A stretch of 64,000 nucleotides of DNA. It comes from Aphanomyces cochlioides. Taxonomy: Eukaryota; Oomycota; Saprolegniomycetes; Saprolegniales; Verrucalvaceae. Each line of letters opens with the position of its first letter. The first letter of the stretch is position 1. The notes beneath the pieces were generated by a model that worked only from the letters and a program-made list of their open reading frames with translations, ran no database searches and was not told the origin of the DNA. The position numbers were made by a program, and so were the translations under genes. Where the stretch lies: the NCBI GenBank assembly GCA_019828595.1, contig JAHQRK010000008.1, positions 372,001 to 436,000 on the forward strand, read 5' to 3'. Positions 1-9,874 of the stretch are shown one piece after another.

Positions 1-2
1 AC

Positions 3-1418
3 ATGCCGGCCCGACTTAATCCGTTCTTGCCTGCCATGCCAACCGTAGCCCCTTTCAGTGATGACGAGGAGGAAACCAAAGACGAAGAGGAGACTAAAGA
101 AGAGCCGCTCGTTGTGGAAACGCCTCGCACACCGCCGGCCAAAAAATCTTCAGTGCGCACTGATGGGCAAACGACTTTTCTTGTCACTGGTCCAAGTGCA
201 TCGTCGTCGGATGAAGAGGATTCGCCACCCATTCGGAAGTTTCGTCGCCTTAAGCGTGGTCCGTCGTCACAGCCAAGCTCGCCAAGGCCGGCAAAGACTG
301 CTCGTCCAAACACTCCGCCATCGCCACCTTCACCAACGACCACCATTGCGTCGGCTGCACCGTCGATCGCTTCATCGCACCGTTCATCCAAGTCTGGACC
401 TCGAGGTCGTCGTCGTCAAGACAGTTCTGGTTCACATGAGAGCGACGTCGTCTTGCTTGGTCCAAGAAAAGACGGCCATGTCACGTTGCGGCCGGCCGAG
501 TCTGACGAGGAGCCATTCGATCCCTTTGAGGCAACACTTGACCGCAGAGAGTCAACACAGCCTGATCCTAGTCGATTGCCTTCACATGCCTTGGATTGCT
601 CTCTCGAAGCTTTGGGTGATCAATATCAAGCTTTAGCTGTCGACGCTCAAAGTGCCAACCTTCAGCCAAACTTTGCTCGATCGGTTGTCAACGCCGTTAG
701 CCACTTGGGTAGCGTCCTCCGCACCATAGTTAACAATCAACCCAATGTGCGCCGGCCTGTCGTGATGTCTGCCAAGGAGGTTCGTGAAACTCATGCCAAG
801 TTGCGAGCGATCGTGGACAGCTATGTGCCACCACCCCAAGTTACTCCAGCCGATGGAAGACTGTGCAATGGCCGCATGTCCGACGGCAGCAAGTGTCAGT
901 TGCCAGCGTCTCGGTGCTATCTTCGGGCAGAGAAGGTTCACGTATCCACCCCTGGTCAAATGCCGCTCTGTTTCGGACGCTCGATCAAGGTTGGCTTGAC
1001 CCGTCGTTGCCATCAAAAGTGGGCGCGCTGCCAAGTCCACAATCCACGGTATCATGAAATTTTCAGTCAGTATCACGGCCACGTGCATCGTTCAACCGGG
1101 TTGGTATCAAGTCGAGGAGCCTTGCTGTACGAGATCGAGAAGGACTTCGGCAATATGCAGCACGACTTCATCCAGAATGGCCAGCGCGTCGTTCTTCAAG
1201 GGCCGCAGTTTCCCACTGCTCACTCGTTTGCTCGTTATTCTCGCCGCTTGCAAGAGTTTGATACGTTGTTGGAGTCTTTGCAAGATCCAGACGTCGGTTC
1301 CCAAGGTCCATCGGGTCCACCCGATCAACATCCTGGTCCTCAAGGTCCACGTGGTCCATCCAATCCTCCACGTCCACCTCCAATGTCAGCCGGTGGGCCA
1401 TGTGCGGTCTTTGTGTGA
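3..1418 (+). CDS. Unknown 471-residue ORF, possibly an antisense ORF of the gypsy element
   Basis: An uninterrupted 471-codon ORF starting with ATG at the window edge, so a longer N terminus cannot be excluded. Residues 1-190 are acidic, then Ser/Pro/Arg-rich and probably disordered. The middle (about 195-290) looks folded and helical. Residues about 295-350 hold a Cys cluster (CNGRMSDGSKC, RCYL, LCFG, RRCHQKWARC) that could bind zinc. The C terminus is rich in Gly-Pro-Gln and Pro. I do not recognise the family. It lies 248 bp beyond the integrase stop of the minus-strand gypsy element and is antisense to it; no 3' LTR is visible between the two. Some Ty3/gypsy lineages of plants (Tat/Ogre/Grande) carry an antisense ORF there, so it may belong to the element. 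Alternatively it is a host gene next to a truncated element. Confidence 0.55.
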   Translation: MPARLNPFLPAMPTVAPFSDDEEETKDEEETKEEPLVVETPRTPPAKKSSVRTDGQTTFLVTGPSASSSDEEDSPPIRKFRRLKRGPSSQPSSPRPAKTARPNTPPSPPSPTTTIASAAPSIASSHRSSKSGPRGRRRQDSSGSHESDVVLLGPRKDGHVTLRPAESDEEPFDPFEATLDRRESTQPDPSRLPSHALDCSLEALGDQYQALAVDAQSANLQPNFARSVVNAVSHLGSVLRTIVNNQPNVRRPVVMSAKEVRETHAKLRAIVDSYVPPPQVTPADGRLCNGRMSDGSKCQLPASRCYLRAEKVHVSTPGQMPLCFGRSIKVGLTRRCHQKWARCQVHNPRYHEIFSQYHGHVHRSTGLVSSRGALLYEIEKDFGNMQHDFIQNGQRVVLQGPQFPTAHSFARYSRRLQEFDTLLESLQDPDVGSQGPSGPPDQHPGPQGPRGPSNPPRPPPMSAGGPCAVFV

Positions 1419-1665
1419 GCATCTCTAGCCAACCTTCGTCCAGTTCGGCATAGGTAGATTGCCATCTTCATAACACTCCATTTCTTCGTCTTCATATGCA
1501 AACATGCATCAATATAAATCCATTCCAGCACGCGATCGATTCGATGAATCGATCAATCCATCAATTTCCATTCCATTCACCATTCAAACCACTTCACCAA
1601 AGGGCCAAAAAGTCTGCCATTTCACCAAAACCTATGCACATCGGCTTGTTCACTCGTGCAGTGGA

Positions 1666-3042
1666 CTAAAGAGCCGTAGCTCCACCGACGCCAACTTCAT
1701 CTCCCTGGTCGCCATTGTCTTTAGTTTCTTCAGCATTCTCCTCTTCGACTGGGATATCAAACTCGTTCTGCCTCATCATACTCAACCGGGCGAGGTGTAA
1801 CCGATCTCGTTCGAACTCATACACAAAGACTGACGGTGGCAACAGAATTGAAGCAATCCATATCCAAGGGCCATTGTTCTCCAGCTGCACTTCGTACTCT
1901 TTGACATTGTTGACATATCGTATGTCTCGGATGCCAAATAGCTGTTGATCATCTGGGTCTAGTTCAAATGAATCGGGGGGCAAATAGAGCCCTTCGTCGA
2001 AGTCCACTGGTGGTTGATTCTCGAGGATGTCAGCCGGTCTGAGTTGGAACAGCCGTTGTAGCTTCAATCGTGAGTCATGAACTTCAGCGTGGAACCGATG
2101 GTTCTTCAGCGCCAATCTTCCCCGGATTTCTAACACACTGGCATAGTCATGCTTCTTTTCCAGCACTCGGAATGGTCCGTGCCACAGGTGAGCCAGCTTC
2201 TTCTTTACGCCGGGCTTAACTTGGTCGATGTAGACCCACACCAGATCACCCACTTTGATCCGTTCGTCTACTGCTTCAGGTAATCGGGCGTTGTGTGCTT
2301 CTGCTCGCTGGGTCACAGCTTGCTGGAGCAGCTCGTGAGCAATAGCTCGGCAAAACAAGTGCTGTTGGTGTAGTTGTGATCGCCACCGATGAGCTTCGTG
2401 GTCGCCATTTCTTGTGGATGGGAGGCTAGCAGTAATCGTCGTAAAGGGATCCCATCCATGCATAAGGAAGAATGGCGTATCTCCACGCGTAGCCGAGGGG
2501 GTAGCGTTGATCGCAAACGTCAGTCTCACTGCGTACTCATCCCAATCTCGCTGTTGAGGGTCGGCCACATATAACTTCAACGATCTGACTAAGGTCTGGA
2601 TCGCTCTCTCAGCTGTCCCATTTGCTTGGGGACGGTAGGCAAAGGTGGGCATAGATCCTTGGCCGATCATTTTCATGAAGTGAGTGAACACCTCGCTCAT
2701 GAACGAGGGTTCACGATCATGGCGGACTTCTTTACACGCACCGAACCGGATGAACACCGTTTCCTCAAATGCTTTTGCTAGAGTGTGGGCAGCTCGATCG
2801 GGAATTGGCTTGCACATGACATATCCCGTGAAATTGTCGACAAACACCACCAACTGTGTATTTCCTTCGAAAGATCGGGGAAGGTCAGTGGCAATATCGA
2901 AATTGATCAGCTCCATAGGTCCTTGTGGTACGAGATTGCCAGGTGATCGGATCGAGCTTGGATAGTCGGTGGTGGTCCTCCAGAGGTGCATATTTCGCAG
3001 GCAGCGATGTAGTTTTTCGCATCCGTGTACATACCAGCCCAA
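1666..3042 (-). pseudogene. Gypsy integrase core and C-terminal domain
   Basis: This frame carries the retroviral-type integrase core: first Asp in NFDIATDLP, second in RHDREPSF, and the Glu in QANGTAERAIQ, which together form the DDE triad. After it come about 200 residues resembling the C-terminal region of gypsy integrases, with a WVYIDQVKPG segment typical of the SH3-like GPY/F region; no clear chromodomain is seen. The N-terminal zinc-binding part (HHC...CEIC) is in the preceding RT frame. The two frames meet near 2945, where an indel separates CEICTSGGPPPTIQARS from PGNLVPQGPME. The first ~25 residues of this frame before PGNL are therefore out-of-frame readthrough. It would insert element cDNA into chromosomes if intact. 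Confidence 0.9.
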
Positions 3043-5528
3043 TAAAAGTGCTTCCTCAGCCGTTCGTAGGTAGCATGAAACTTGAAGTGGCCTCCTTCGA
3101 CGCTGTCATGGCAGTGGTGGAGTACGGTTGGTATCAATTCAGTGGGTATGACTAAGCTCCAAACCAGAACAGGCAGGTTGCTCCTTCGGTTGGTCCAGTT
3201 CAGCCGGAAAAGGGCTCCTTCTTCGCCAACCTCGTACATTCCAGCTTCTTTGCTGGCTGTCGAGCACTCATCTGACGATAATTCTGCCAAGTCTCCGCGT
3301 AGAAAACGCTTGATAACCCACCATTTTCGCTCTCGGTCTTGTCCTAAGCTCACTCGGAGGAGTCGAATTTGCATGTTCAGCCCCACAGTCTTCGAGGTTG
3401 GCCTCGGATGAGTGAGCGCGAAGACATTTCTCGCCGACTTTTCCTCACTTTGCAGATCGTTGGGCTCTAGTTGCGGCTGAAGGAGTTCTACCAGCAGATT
3501 TTTCGCTCGGATATCATCCAGATCATTCGGGGTAAGCTCAGAAATCTCCTTGCGGGCCATTAGACCCATGGAGGCTAGGTGGTCTGCGCTGCCATTCCAT
3601 TGGTGCAGCATGTGGTGATACTCTACCCGAGACAGTTGTCGCTCCAAAGTCCGTAAGTCTTTGAGTTGGTTCTGTAGATGCTGTTGCTTGCACTGCATCC
3701 ATTCAAGAGCTTGGTGAATCACCAGCTTGGAGTCGCCAAATACATGCAAAGTTTGGATGCCTTGTTTGATGGCAGCTCGGAGCACGGCCTTAGCACCTTC
3801 GTATTCAGCCACGTTGACAGTCGCATCTTGGCAACAGCCGGCACCAGCCCACACAATACTCCATTCAGGCAACTTCCAAATGACAGCGCCCCAACTTCCG
3901 AATCGCTCTTTCACCTTGATGGCACCGTCGAATGTAGCAATATAGCCTTGGTCGTTCTCGGTGAAGGTTGGCATCTTTATATGGCGAAGCTGCAAGCCAA
4001 CCTTGGATCGGTTGGGCTCATACAAAGCCAATTTCTCGCAGGTCGTCTCGTCCGGCGGATGGAGGGTTTCAGTCAACATAATCGGTAGGTTCCATCGGCC
4101 ATCCAATTCTTCCACAGGGACCACTTTGATTGTCCATGGAGCTAACATGGCAGCCCAGTGTAGGTTCTCAGCTTTGGCTTGCTTGTCTTTTAGCAACCAT
4201 TTCATAAGACCAAACCGAGTGTACACCACAATGGTCCGCCCTCGGACTTCGAAGAAGCAAGTCTTCAGCACACGAAGCAAGGCCAGGATCTCCTTCGCCC
4301 AACCTTCATACCGGGTTTCGCCACCCTTTAGTACTCGTCCGCAAAACCGAATTGAGTGCAGCACGCCTTCGTCCTCCCGGCAAACAGTCGCAGAGATAGC
4401 CCAATTTGTAGTATATATGAGCACGTGGACTTCTTTGCCAGGAGCTGCGTGTTTGAGAGTTGGTAGGTTGGCGAAAGCCGACTTCAGTTCGTCAAAGGCC
4501 AAGTTGGCCGTGTCTGAGACCACGCCGGCTTCTATATCCTCACGGGATATTTCATAGAGACTGCTGGCTTTGATGGCGTAGTTCTCGACAAACCTCGAGT
4601 AAAAGTTCAGGGAACCCAGGAAAGATTGGACGCCTTGTAGTGAGGTGGGAAACTCCAGATTGATCAGCTTCTCTAAACCTTTGGGTCTCGCAGAGAGGCC
4701 TCGTCTTGAAATCCAGTGGCCAAGAAACTCAATCTCACGTTTGCCAAACTTGCTCTTGGACGCGCTAATGCTCACATTGAAGTTAGTAAGGTGTCGTAAA
4801 ATTCGGGTCGTCAGCTCGACCACACCATCCCAAGTCTCTGCTCCATCGCTAATGTCGTCTGCAAAAGAAGTACGGTTGGCGACAGGGGGCATGCTCTCTT
4901 CTGGGTACTTGTAATTGATCTTGAACATGTCCCTGGGTTCACCATCTTCATCGAGGTCGGCTACACCAGGGGGTAAGTCAACAAAGCCGAACAAAGCATT
5001 GGTAATCATCCTCTGGTAGATCATCGGAGCATTCTTGAGACCTTGAGCCATGCGGGTCCACGCGAAGTGACCCAGAGGGCAAATGAACGCGCTAATCAAT
5101 CGAGTGCGTCGAGTCGATCTCACAACCCAAAAGCCACTGGCGTTGTCCAAAGATAGAAACCATTGCACGGCGTCAAAGTTGGCGAGCATGCTGTCCAGGG
5201 TGGGCATGGGGGATAAGAGCAGCGATTGCAAGTCGTTGATGGCTCGGTAATCAATGCATAACCGAATGTCCTTGCCGCCCTTTTTGAGGACGATGACGAT
5301 CGGCGATACCCATGGCGACTTCGAAAACGTGATCAACCCATATTCGAGCAGCCCCTTCAGTAATTCGAACAATTGCTTGAGATGTTCAGCGCGAACTCGT
5401 CTTGCTCGTTGTGCAATAGGTCTGGCATTCCCCGCGTCGATGTCACAAACTGCTCCTCTTGCTGCAGGTGGCAGACCGTTGCCAGACTGGATAAAGTAGG
5501 GCATGTACTTCGACAGCACTGCTTTCAT
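2907..5528 (-). pseudogene. Gypsy reverse transcriptase, RNase H and integrase zinc-binding region
   Basis: The 873-residue frame begins within the RT region. It holds the RT fingers (SPWVSPIVIVLKKGGKDIR, LCIDYRAIND), the first catalytic Asp in FLSLDNASGFW, and FADDI in place of the usual YxDD box. A tether of gypsy type follows (FLGHWISRRGL, LGSLNFYSRF). RNase H is seen with Asp in ATFDGAIK, Glu in NVAEYEGA, Asp in VFGDSKLV and Asp in GSADHLAS. The frame ends with the His-His-Cys-Cys integrase zinc motif (VLHHCHDS...CEIC), then runs out of frame after about 2945. Every catalytic residue I can assign is present, so the protein is broken only by frameshifts at its ends. Confidence 0.92.
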
Positions 5529-5541
5529 CTTCTCTTTGTCT

Positions 5542-6012
5542 TCAGTGGTCTGATCGGTTCCCCATAGTCAAGTCTTCTAATCGTATGGGCGTAGGATCTG
5601 GTGTGATCTCGGGTATGAACGCAAGTTGAGCTTCCATCTCCTCCGTAGTCATATCGATCCCTTCCTTCACAACCACTTCTGGATCGAACTTGCTTTGGTC
5701 AAGGTCGGATACAGCCTGCAAAGAGAAGATTTGAGGGCCAGACGGCTCCCAAATATCATTGTCATGGTGTTCCTTGGTCGGTACAGGTTCTTTTGCGATC
5801 GCAATTGACACAGTAGAAGTCTTCCTCAGCAAAGGCAGCTCTTCGTCGTGGGTTTTGAGAGTCGTGGGCCATTCTTTAGACTCCATCAATGAGGTAGAGT
5901 TCTCAGGTCCTGTGTTCTGTGCCGCTTGTTTTTTCAGGAAACGACTCGTGAACGTGCCTTCATAGACCTCGTCTTCCCATACCCGATAGCGGTTGCTATC
6001 TTTGCGAACCAT
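5542..6012 (-). pseudogene. Gypsy protease-RT linker region
   Basis: A 156-residue frame rich in Glu, Asp, Pro and Thr, located between the protease and RT frames. It starts MVRKDSNRYRVWEDEVYEGT and ends near RLEDLTMGNRSDH. No catalytic motif is visible. It is most simply the spacer of the pol polyprotein that became separated from both neighbours by indels: the frame changes near 5535 into RT and somewhere in 6012-6174 out of protease. Position and composition are the only evidence. Confidence 0.6.
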
Positions 6013-6173
6013 TCTTGCATCAAGTGGTCGTTCGCCACACTCTGTGATGGCTCCAATTCTGGTTCGAGGTAATAGACTAACTCCGTGAGAGCCTAGTTGG
6101 TTATCCTCACAGCCACCGGTTGTTCATCCACTCCAGACAACAACGTAGCGATCTATTTCACACCGCGGTGTAC

Positions 6174-7057
6174 TCAGTACTCGCGCTCATCAGGTTCGAG
6201 AGGCAGGGAGTGGCGTATGGGGACCACTACTGACTCGCCAGAGGCAATCCATGTTTGTTTTGTCGTTTCAAGATACTGGATATTGCCTCGGTGATAACGC
6301 GTCGGTTGGTGGAGTAACGGAACTTGTTCGCCTCCTGGAAGGCTTATCTCTCGGCGGTTGGTATCAATCGTCATGTGGGCTCGAGAAAGGAAGTCCATAC
6401 CAAGGACGGCGTTAAACCCAACATTGCCCAAGTCACAAACGTCCAGTTCCAAGTAGTAAGCAATGCCGTTCCCAATGGTGAGCTTCACGGGGACTGTGCC
6501 AAGCGTTCGAATGGAGTTGGGTCCTATCCCATTGATCCTCTCGACTTCCGTTGGTCGATTGGTAGGTTCAGAGACTCAACCGCTCGTAGATGTACGACGC
6601 TCATGTCGGCTCCAGTGCCAGCCAAGATGATTGTATCTCGGTCCATGAGTTTGGCGTTCAACAGGGCTTGATGGTTTCCTTCTTCCCCGACCTTCTCATC
6701 ACTGAGAAAACCCAGTTCTTCCCCTTCTTGTAAGTCGTACTCCCAAGGCATGATCGTGTGGTCCTTGGTCGCATAATGTGTCGAGGGAACAACAGTGTCG
6801 GAATCTCGCGGTATATTCCAGATTACGGGGCTCTTCTTGTCTATGGTGGCCAAATTCGAAAAGGTTGGACTAGTCTGGGTGGATTGTTCACATGTAGTCA
6901 CCGACTTCGAGGTCTGGGTCGGTGGGGGGTATGCATTTGATCTTGATTTTTCTGTGGGTTTCTTGTTTTCTGCTTTTTCTGGCGGTAGTTTGTTGCGTGC
7001 GTTGTGTCCGACACGATCGAGGATTCGCAATTCCTCCGGACTTAGAAGTTTAAACAC
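6174..7057 (-). pseudogene. Gypsy aspartic protease, inactivated
   Basis: Two consecutive frames (6524-7057 and 6174-6488) together encode a retropepsin-like region. The first starts with FKLLSPEELRIL directly after the -1 slippery site at the end of gag, then has a Lys/Glu/Pro/Thr-rich spacer and the active-site loop IILAGTGADMSVV. Retropepsins need Asp-Thr/Ser-Gly there; this copy reads Gly-Thr-Gly, explained by one GAC-to-GGC change. The second frame has the flap/C-terminal part, AVLGMDFLSRAHMTID, typical of gypsy proteases. An indel near 6500 separates the frames. Loss of the catalytic Asp and the frameshift both indicate no protease activity. Confidence 0.8.
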
Positions 7058-8365
7058 TCCAAGGAAGGCAGGCCCTCAATGGATTGCTCTTCTAGGAAAG
7101 CCTTCAACGCTGCCACTTTCTCCCGCTTGTCGCATCGCTCATATTTGTTGTGTGGCGGGATACAGAGGGCACAGGCTTTGTAGCAGTTGGTCTCTGGGTG
7201 TCCCATCTTGGTGCAGATAGAACAGTAAAGGTTGGACCAACATTGACCGTCAATAGTAAAGTGCTCACGGCCACATTCTTGACATTGGACATGCTTGGCG
7301 GAGCCATTGTAACGACCAAGGGCAAAGATTTCTGCTTGGTAACTGTCATCCAGAGCTTCCATATCCATAAACTGAACTGAAGGCTTGCGGGTCTTGCTCC
7401 GATCTCCAACAGGGAGAGGTGCTTGGCTCGCGCTGGGTTGCGCCGACTTTGCCCGGGTTTGGAACCGATCGATGGCTTCTTTTTGTTGCTGCTTGTCCAA
7501 GTAGTCTTCAAATTCGTCGATGCTTCGGAACTGTTGCGTGTTGATCGCATCAGCAAGCACGCGACTCCGCACGTTCCGCGCAAACCGGTCGATATGCTCT
7601 TCAAGGAACTCCCTGCTCTTCCGGTAGTCGAATCGAATGCGCAAGGCTGCAGCATTGAATCGGACGAAGAACGCCTTGATGTGTTCGTTCGGCCCCTGAG
7701 TCATGTTGTAATAAATCTCGGTCTTCGGTATGGGGCTCTTCACATATTCCTTGGCGAACTTGGCTCTCAACTTTGTCCAAGATGTCAGAAAGTTGGCGTC
7801 GATCTGGAATAACCAGTCGTGAACAGGTTTGTCGGAGTGCAATCGAAATCGACGGAGCACTTCTCTGTCAGACCACCCGCAGGCAATAGCGGTTTCCTCG
7901 AAGCGTTGCAACCAGGAAGCGGCGGCGTCTCGGTTGACATGGTCGCCATCAAAATTGGGCAAGGCTTCGACCGGCATCAGTCGCACGGTGCTGGGTGAAT
8001 CTTGGAAGTCTCCAATCGTGGATACGTCGGGATCATACGGGTCCAGTTCTTCCTCGACTTTGGGTTCTTTGAGCATAGCCATGAGTGTCTTGACTAATTG
8101 GTCATTGTTGTTGGAGCATGGACATGGTGATAAATCCTTCGGGCTGTATGTCATGCTCTGAAGGGGGTCGTGAGCCGTGTGAGCGGCTGGATGAACCACC
8201 CCTAGCCGAGGGACGAGAGCTTCCAGACGGAGCTGGTAGATCTTCACTCGGTCGCCAAGAGGGTGATCGGGACGACGCGACATCGCGACGGTCTTCATCT
8301 TCAACTTGGTATTCGCTCGCCGCCCGGAGAGGCAAGTCTTCAAAGTTCCTTGGCGCACTACTCAT
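7042..8365 (-). pseudogene. Gypsy Gag capsid/nucleocapsid protein
   Basis: The likely start is the ATG at 8365, 9 bp after the primer-binding site. The N-terminal ~85 residues are in one frame (charged, Ser/Arg/Pro-rich, ending MSMLQQQ). An indel near 8110 moves to the main frame, which continues NDQLVKTLMAMLKE. This frame has the retrotransposon gag fold (AASWLQRFEETAIACGW, WTKLRAKFAKEYV) and a CX2CX4HX4C zinc knuckle (CSICTKMGHPETNC) before the end. The stop at 7042-7044 lies five codons after the slippery heptamer start, allowing a Gag-Pro fusion. Gag would form the intracellular virus-like particle that packages element RNA. Confidence 0.85.
7048..7054 (-). promoter_or_regulatory. Canonical -1 ribosomal frameshift heptamer at gag/pro junction
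   Basis: The minus strand reads T TTA AAC in the gag frame (codons TGT TTA AAC TTC TAA), which fits the X XXY YYZ rule for -1 slippage. Slipping back one base gives TTT AAA CTT CTA, exactly the frame of the protease ORF (FKLLSPEE). The site is two codons before the gag stop. A downstream pseudoknot was not tested. This is the only frame change in the element with a mechanistic explanation. Confidence 0.8.
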
Positions 8366-8374
8366 CTTGCAGGG

Positions 8375-8396
8375 TCAAACCCGGTCTGGCGCTCCA
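8375..8396 (-). other. Candidate primer-binding site (tRNA 3' end complement)
   Basis: On the minus strand this begins TGGAGCGCCAGACC, and its complement looks like the 3' half of a tRNA: part of a T-loop (TCAAACC), an acceptor strand and a terminal CCA. It sits between the candidate LTR end (4 bp away) and the gag ATG, as expected for a tRNA-primed LTR retrotransposon. I could not decide which tRNA is used. Confidence 0.6.
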
Positions 8397-8400
8397 CTTG

Positions 8401-8793
8401 TGATGGGGGGGCATGTGCGGAAGGAAACTCACACACTCACACAAGAATTTGTCGGTCAAAGGCTCTTTATGAGTCTTTCGACCTGCAAGCGTTTTGAGAG
8501 TGCAAAGGGTACAACGAACGACTCGGAGTTTACAAGGCTTCGAGTGGAAAAAGGTTGGGATAAAAGGGGGAGGTGTTTCGAGGCCCGTCGAAACTCGCGT
8601 CAAAACTCACTTCGAGCGCTGGTTAAGGGCTATTCACAAGATCACAGTACAAGGGGGTCGCTGGCACACCGGGCACAACAACCAAAAACAGGATCACGCA
8701 GCCGCAATGAAAGTCGGTCGTGCGCTCCAAAACTAGCTGTCTTGGATTGGGGTACTTTTTCGAACAGTTGAAGCTGTTGACCTTAGGTCATAC
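8401..8793 (-). repeat. Candidate 5' LTR of the gypsy element
   Basis: Boundaries are inferred from position (just outside the primer-binding site) and from TG...CA ends: on the minus strand it would start TGTCGTGTATGACC and end CCATCA. A 13-bp near-palindrome (TGACCTTAGGTCA region, about 8779-8791) lies near its outer end. The second LTR is not in the window, so the boundaries cannot be verified here. Confidence 0.4.
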
Positions 8794-9176
8794 ACGACAA
8801 AGCGGAAGTGAATTCAAAGGTTAACTATCTACTCGAATTTTCTCTATTCTGGTCCATTGTTCCGATATCGTTTCTGCTCGCTCTCTTTACCGCAGCGTCC
8901 CCCAGCATTGGCCAAGCTTCATCTGTAACTTGTTCGCTGCTTGTTGGTTGGCCCTCGCGCTTTCATCTGTCGACGATGTGCCATCGCGAGGCAATCGGTT
9001 GGTTCACGTTTCGGTGGTGGCGCTCTACAGTCATGTGAATGCGCGCGCGTTCTTGTTTTCTGTGTCTTCTGCATCATGCTTCATCACAATATTATTGTCC
9101 TGATGGTAGAATACCAACAACGTACAGCCATCACATGTTCCTCAACATGGTTTGATTTGGCGTTTGCTTGGATCTC

Positions 9177-9457
9177 GGTAGGCATACTTTAATTAGTGTG
9201 AGATAAATAAAGAAAACCCTTTTTCGTGCACGTTGGGGGTTCGCTCCGTCGAGTCATTCGCCTGCAGAAAATTTTACGCTCGACCTCCGCTTCGCTCCAG
9301 TGAGCGCAATTTTCTGGGCGAATGTCTGGTGCCGCTCCCATGATATAATGCTCATAGTCGTCGTGCGTCCTAAACTACCATGTAAATAGTGTGATGCAGT
9401 TGAACAAAATCGGCAAGGAATTGGACATTCGGTCACACTAATTAAAGTCTGCCTACC
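9177..9457. repeat. Short inverted-repeat element, about 280 bp
   Basis: The ends at 9177-9201 and 9433-9457 are inverted copies (24 of 25 bases match; motif TCACACTAATTAAAGT). A second, inner inverted pair is built on ATTCGCC-CAGAAAATT near 9256-9280 and 9302-9324. There is no coding capacity. It looks like a MITE or a foldback element. No clear target duplication was found. Confidence 0.6.
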
Positions 9458-9480
9458 TTGGCTACGAGACGAATTTCGTC

Positions 9481-9770
9481 TCCATAAATAGCACATGTTC
9501 CGGATAATATCCCATAAAAAGACACTGTGAGCCTTCAGGCTGATCTAGCTAACCATGTGAATACAGTAAACAAAGTCTCGGCAAACCAACGAGTGGACCC
9601 CCATGCTTAGCTCGTCTTCAACGCTTTGAAATTATTAAAAGCGCCTCGCGCTGCAAAGTGCGTAGCCCCTCCGACGAGTTTGTCAGCCTTGGAATTGTGT
9701 TGAATTTCACGGCAGAGCTCAAACTCTCGTGTGTGTCTTTTTATTATCCGGAATATGTGCTATTTATGGA
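9481..9770. mobile_element. MITE-like element with ~40-bp inverted ends
   Basis: The left arm 9481-9525 (TCCATAAATAGCACATGTTC...) and the right arm 9733-9770 are inverted copies, differing by one substitution and a 7-bp gap. The interior is non-coding. Total length 290 bp. No convincing target-site duplication, so the superfamily is undecided. Confidence 0.65.
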
Positions 9771-9874
9771 ATCAACTCATGTCTCGCGATGGACGCGTTG
9801 ATTTCTTCCCACCTTCGCGACATGTGACCATACGGCCAGCAACTCATACCCGTCGCATCGGCCGAGTGATTATA

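Larger units (their letters stand above)
1666..8793 (-). mobile_element. Degenerate Ty3/gypsy LTR retrotransposon
   Basis: On the minus strand the order is candidate 5' LTR (8401-8793), primer-binding site (8375-8396), gag, protease, reverse transcriptase, RNase H and integrase. Integrase after RNase H is the Ty3/gypsy (Metaviridae) order. Reading frames change at least six times. One change, at 7048-7054, looks programmed; the others (near 8110, 6500, between 6012 and 6174, near 5535, near 2945) look like decay. The protease catalytic Asp is Gly. No copy of the candidate LTR is visible left of 1666, so the 3' LTR is either lost or lies beyond the window start, past the plus-strand ORF at 3-1418. 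Nearly intact RT and integrase frames suggest a fairly recent loss of function. Confidence 0.9.
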
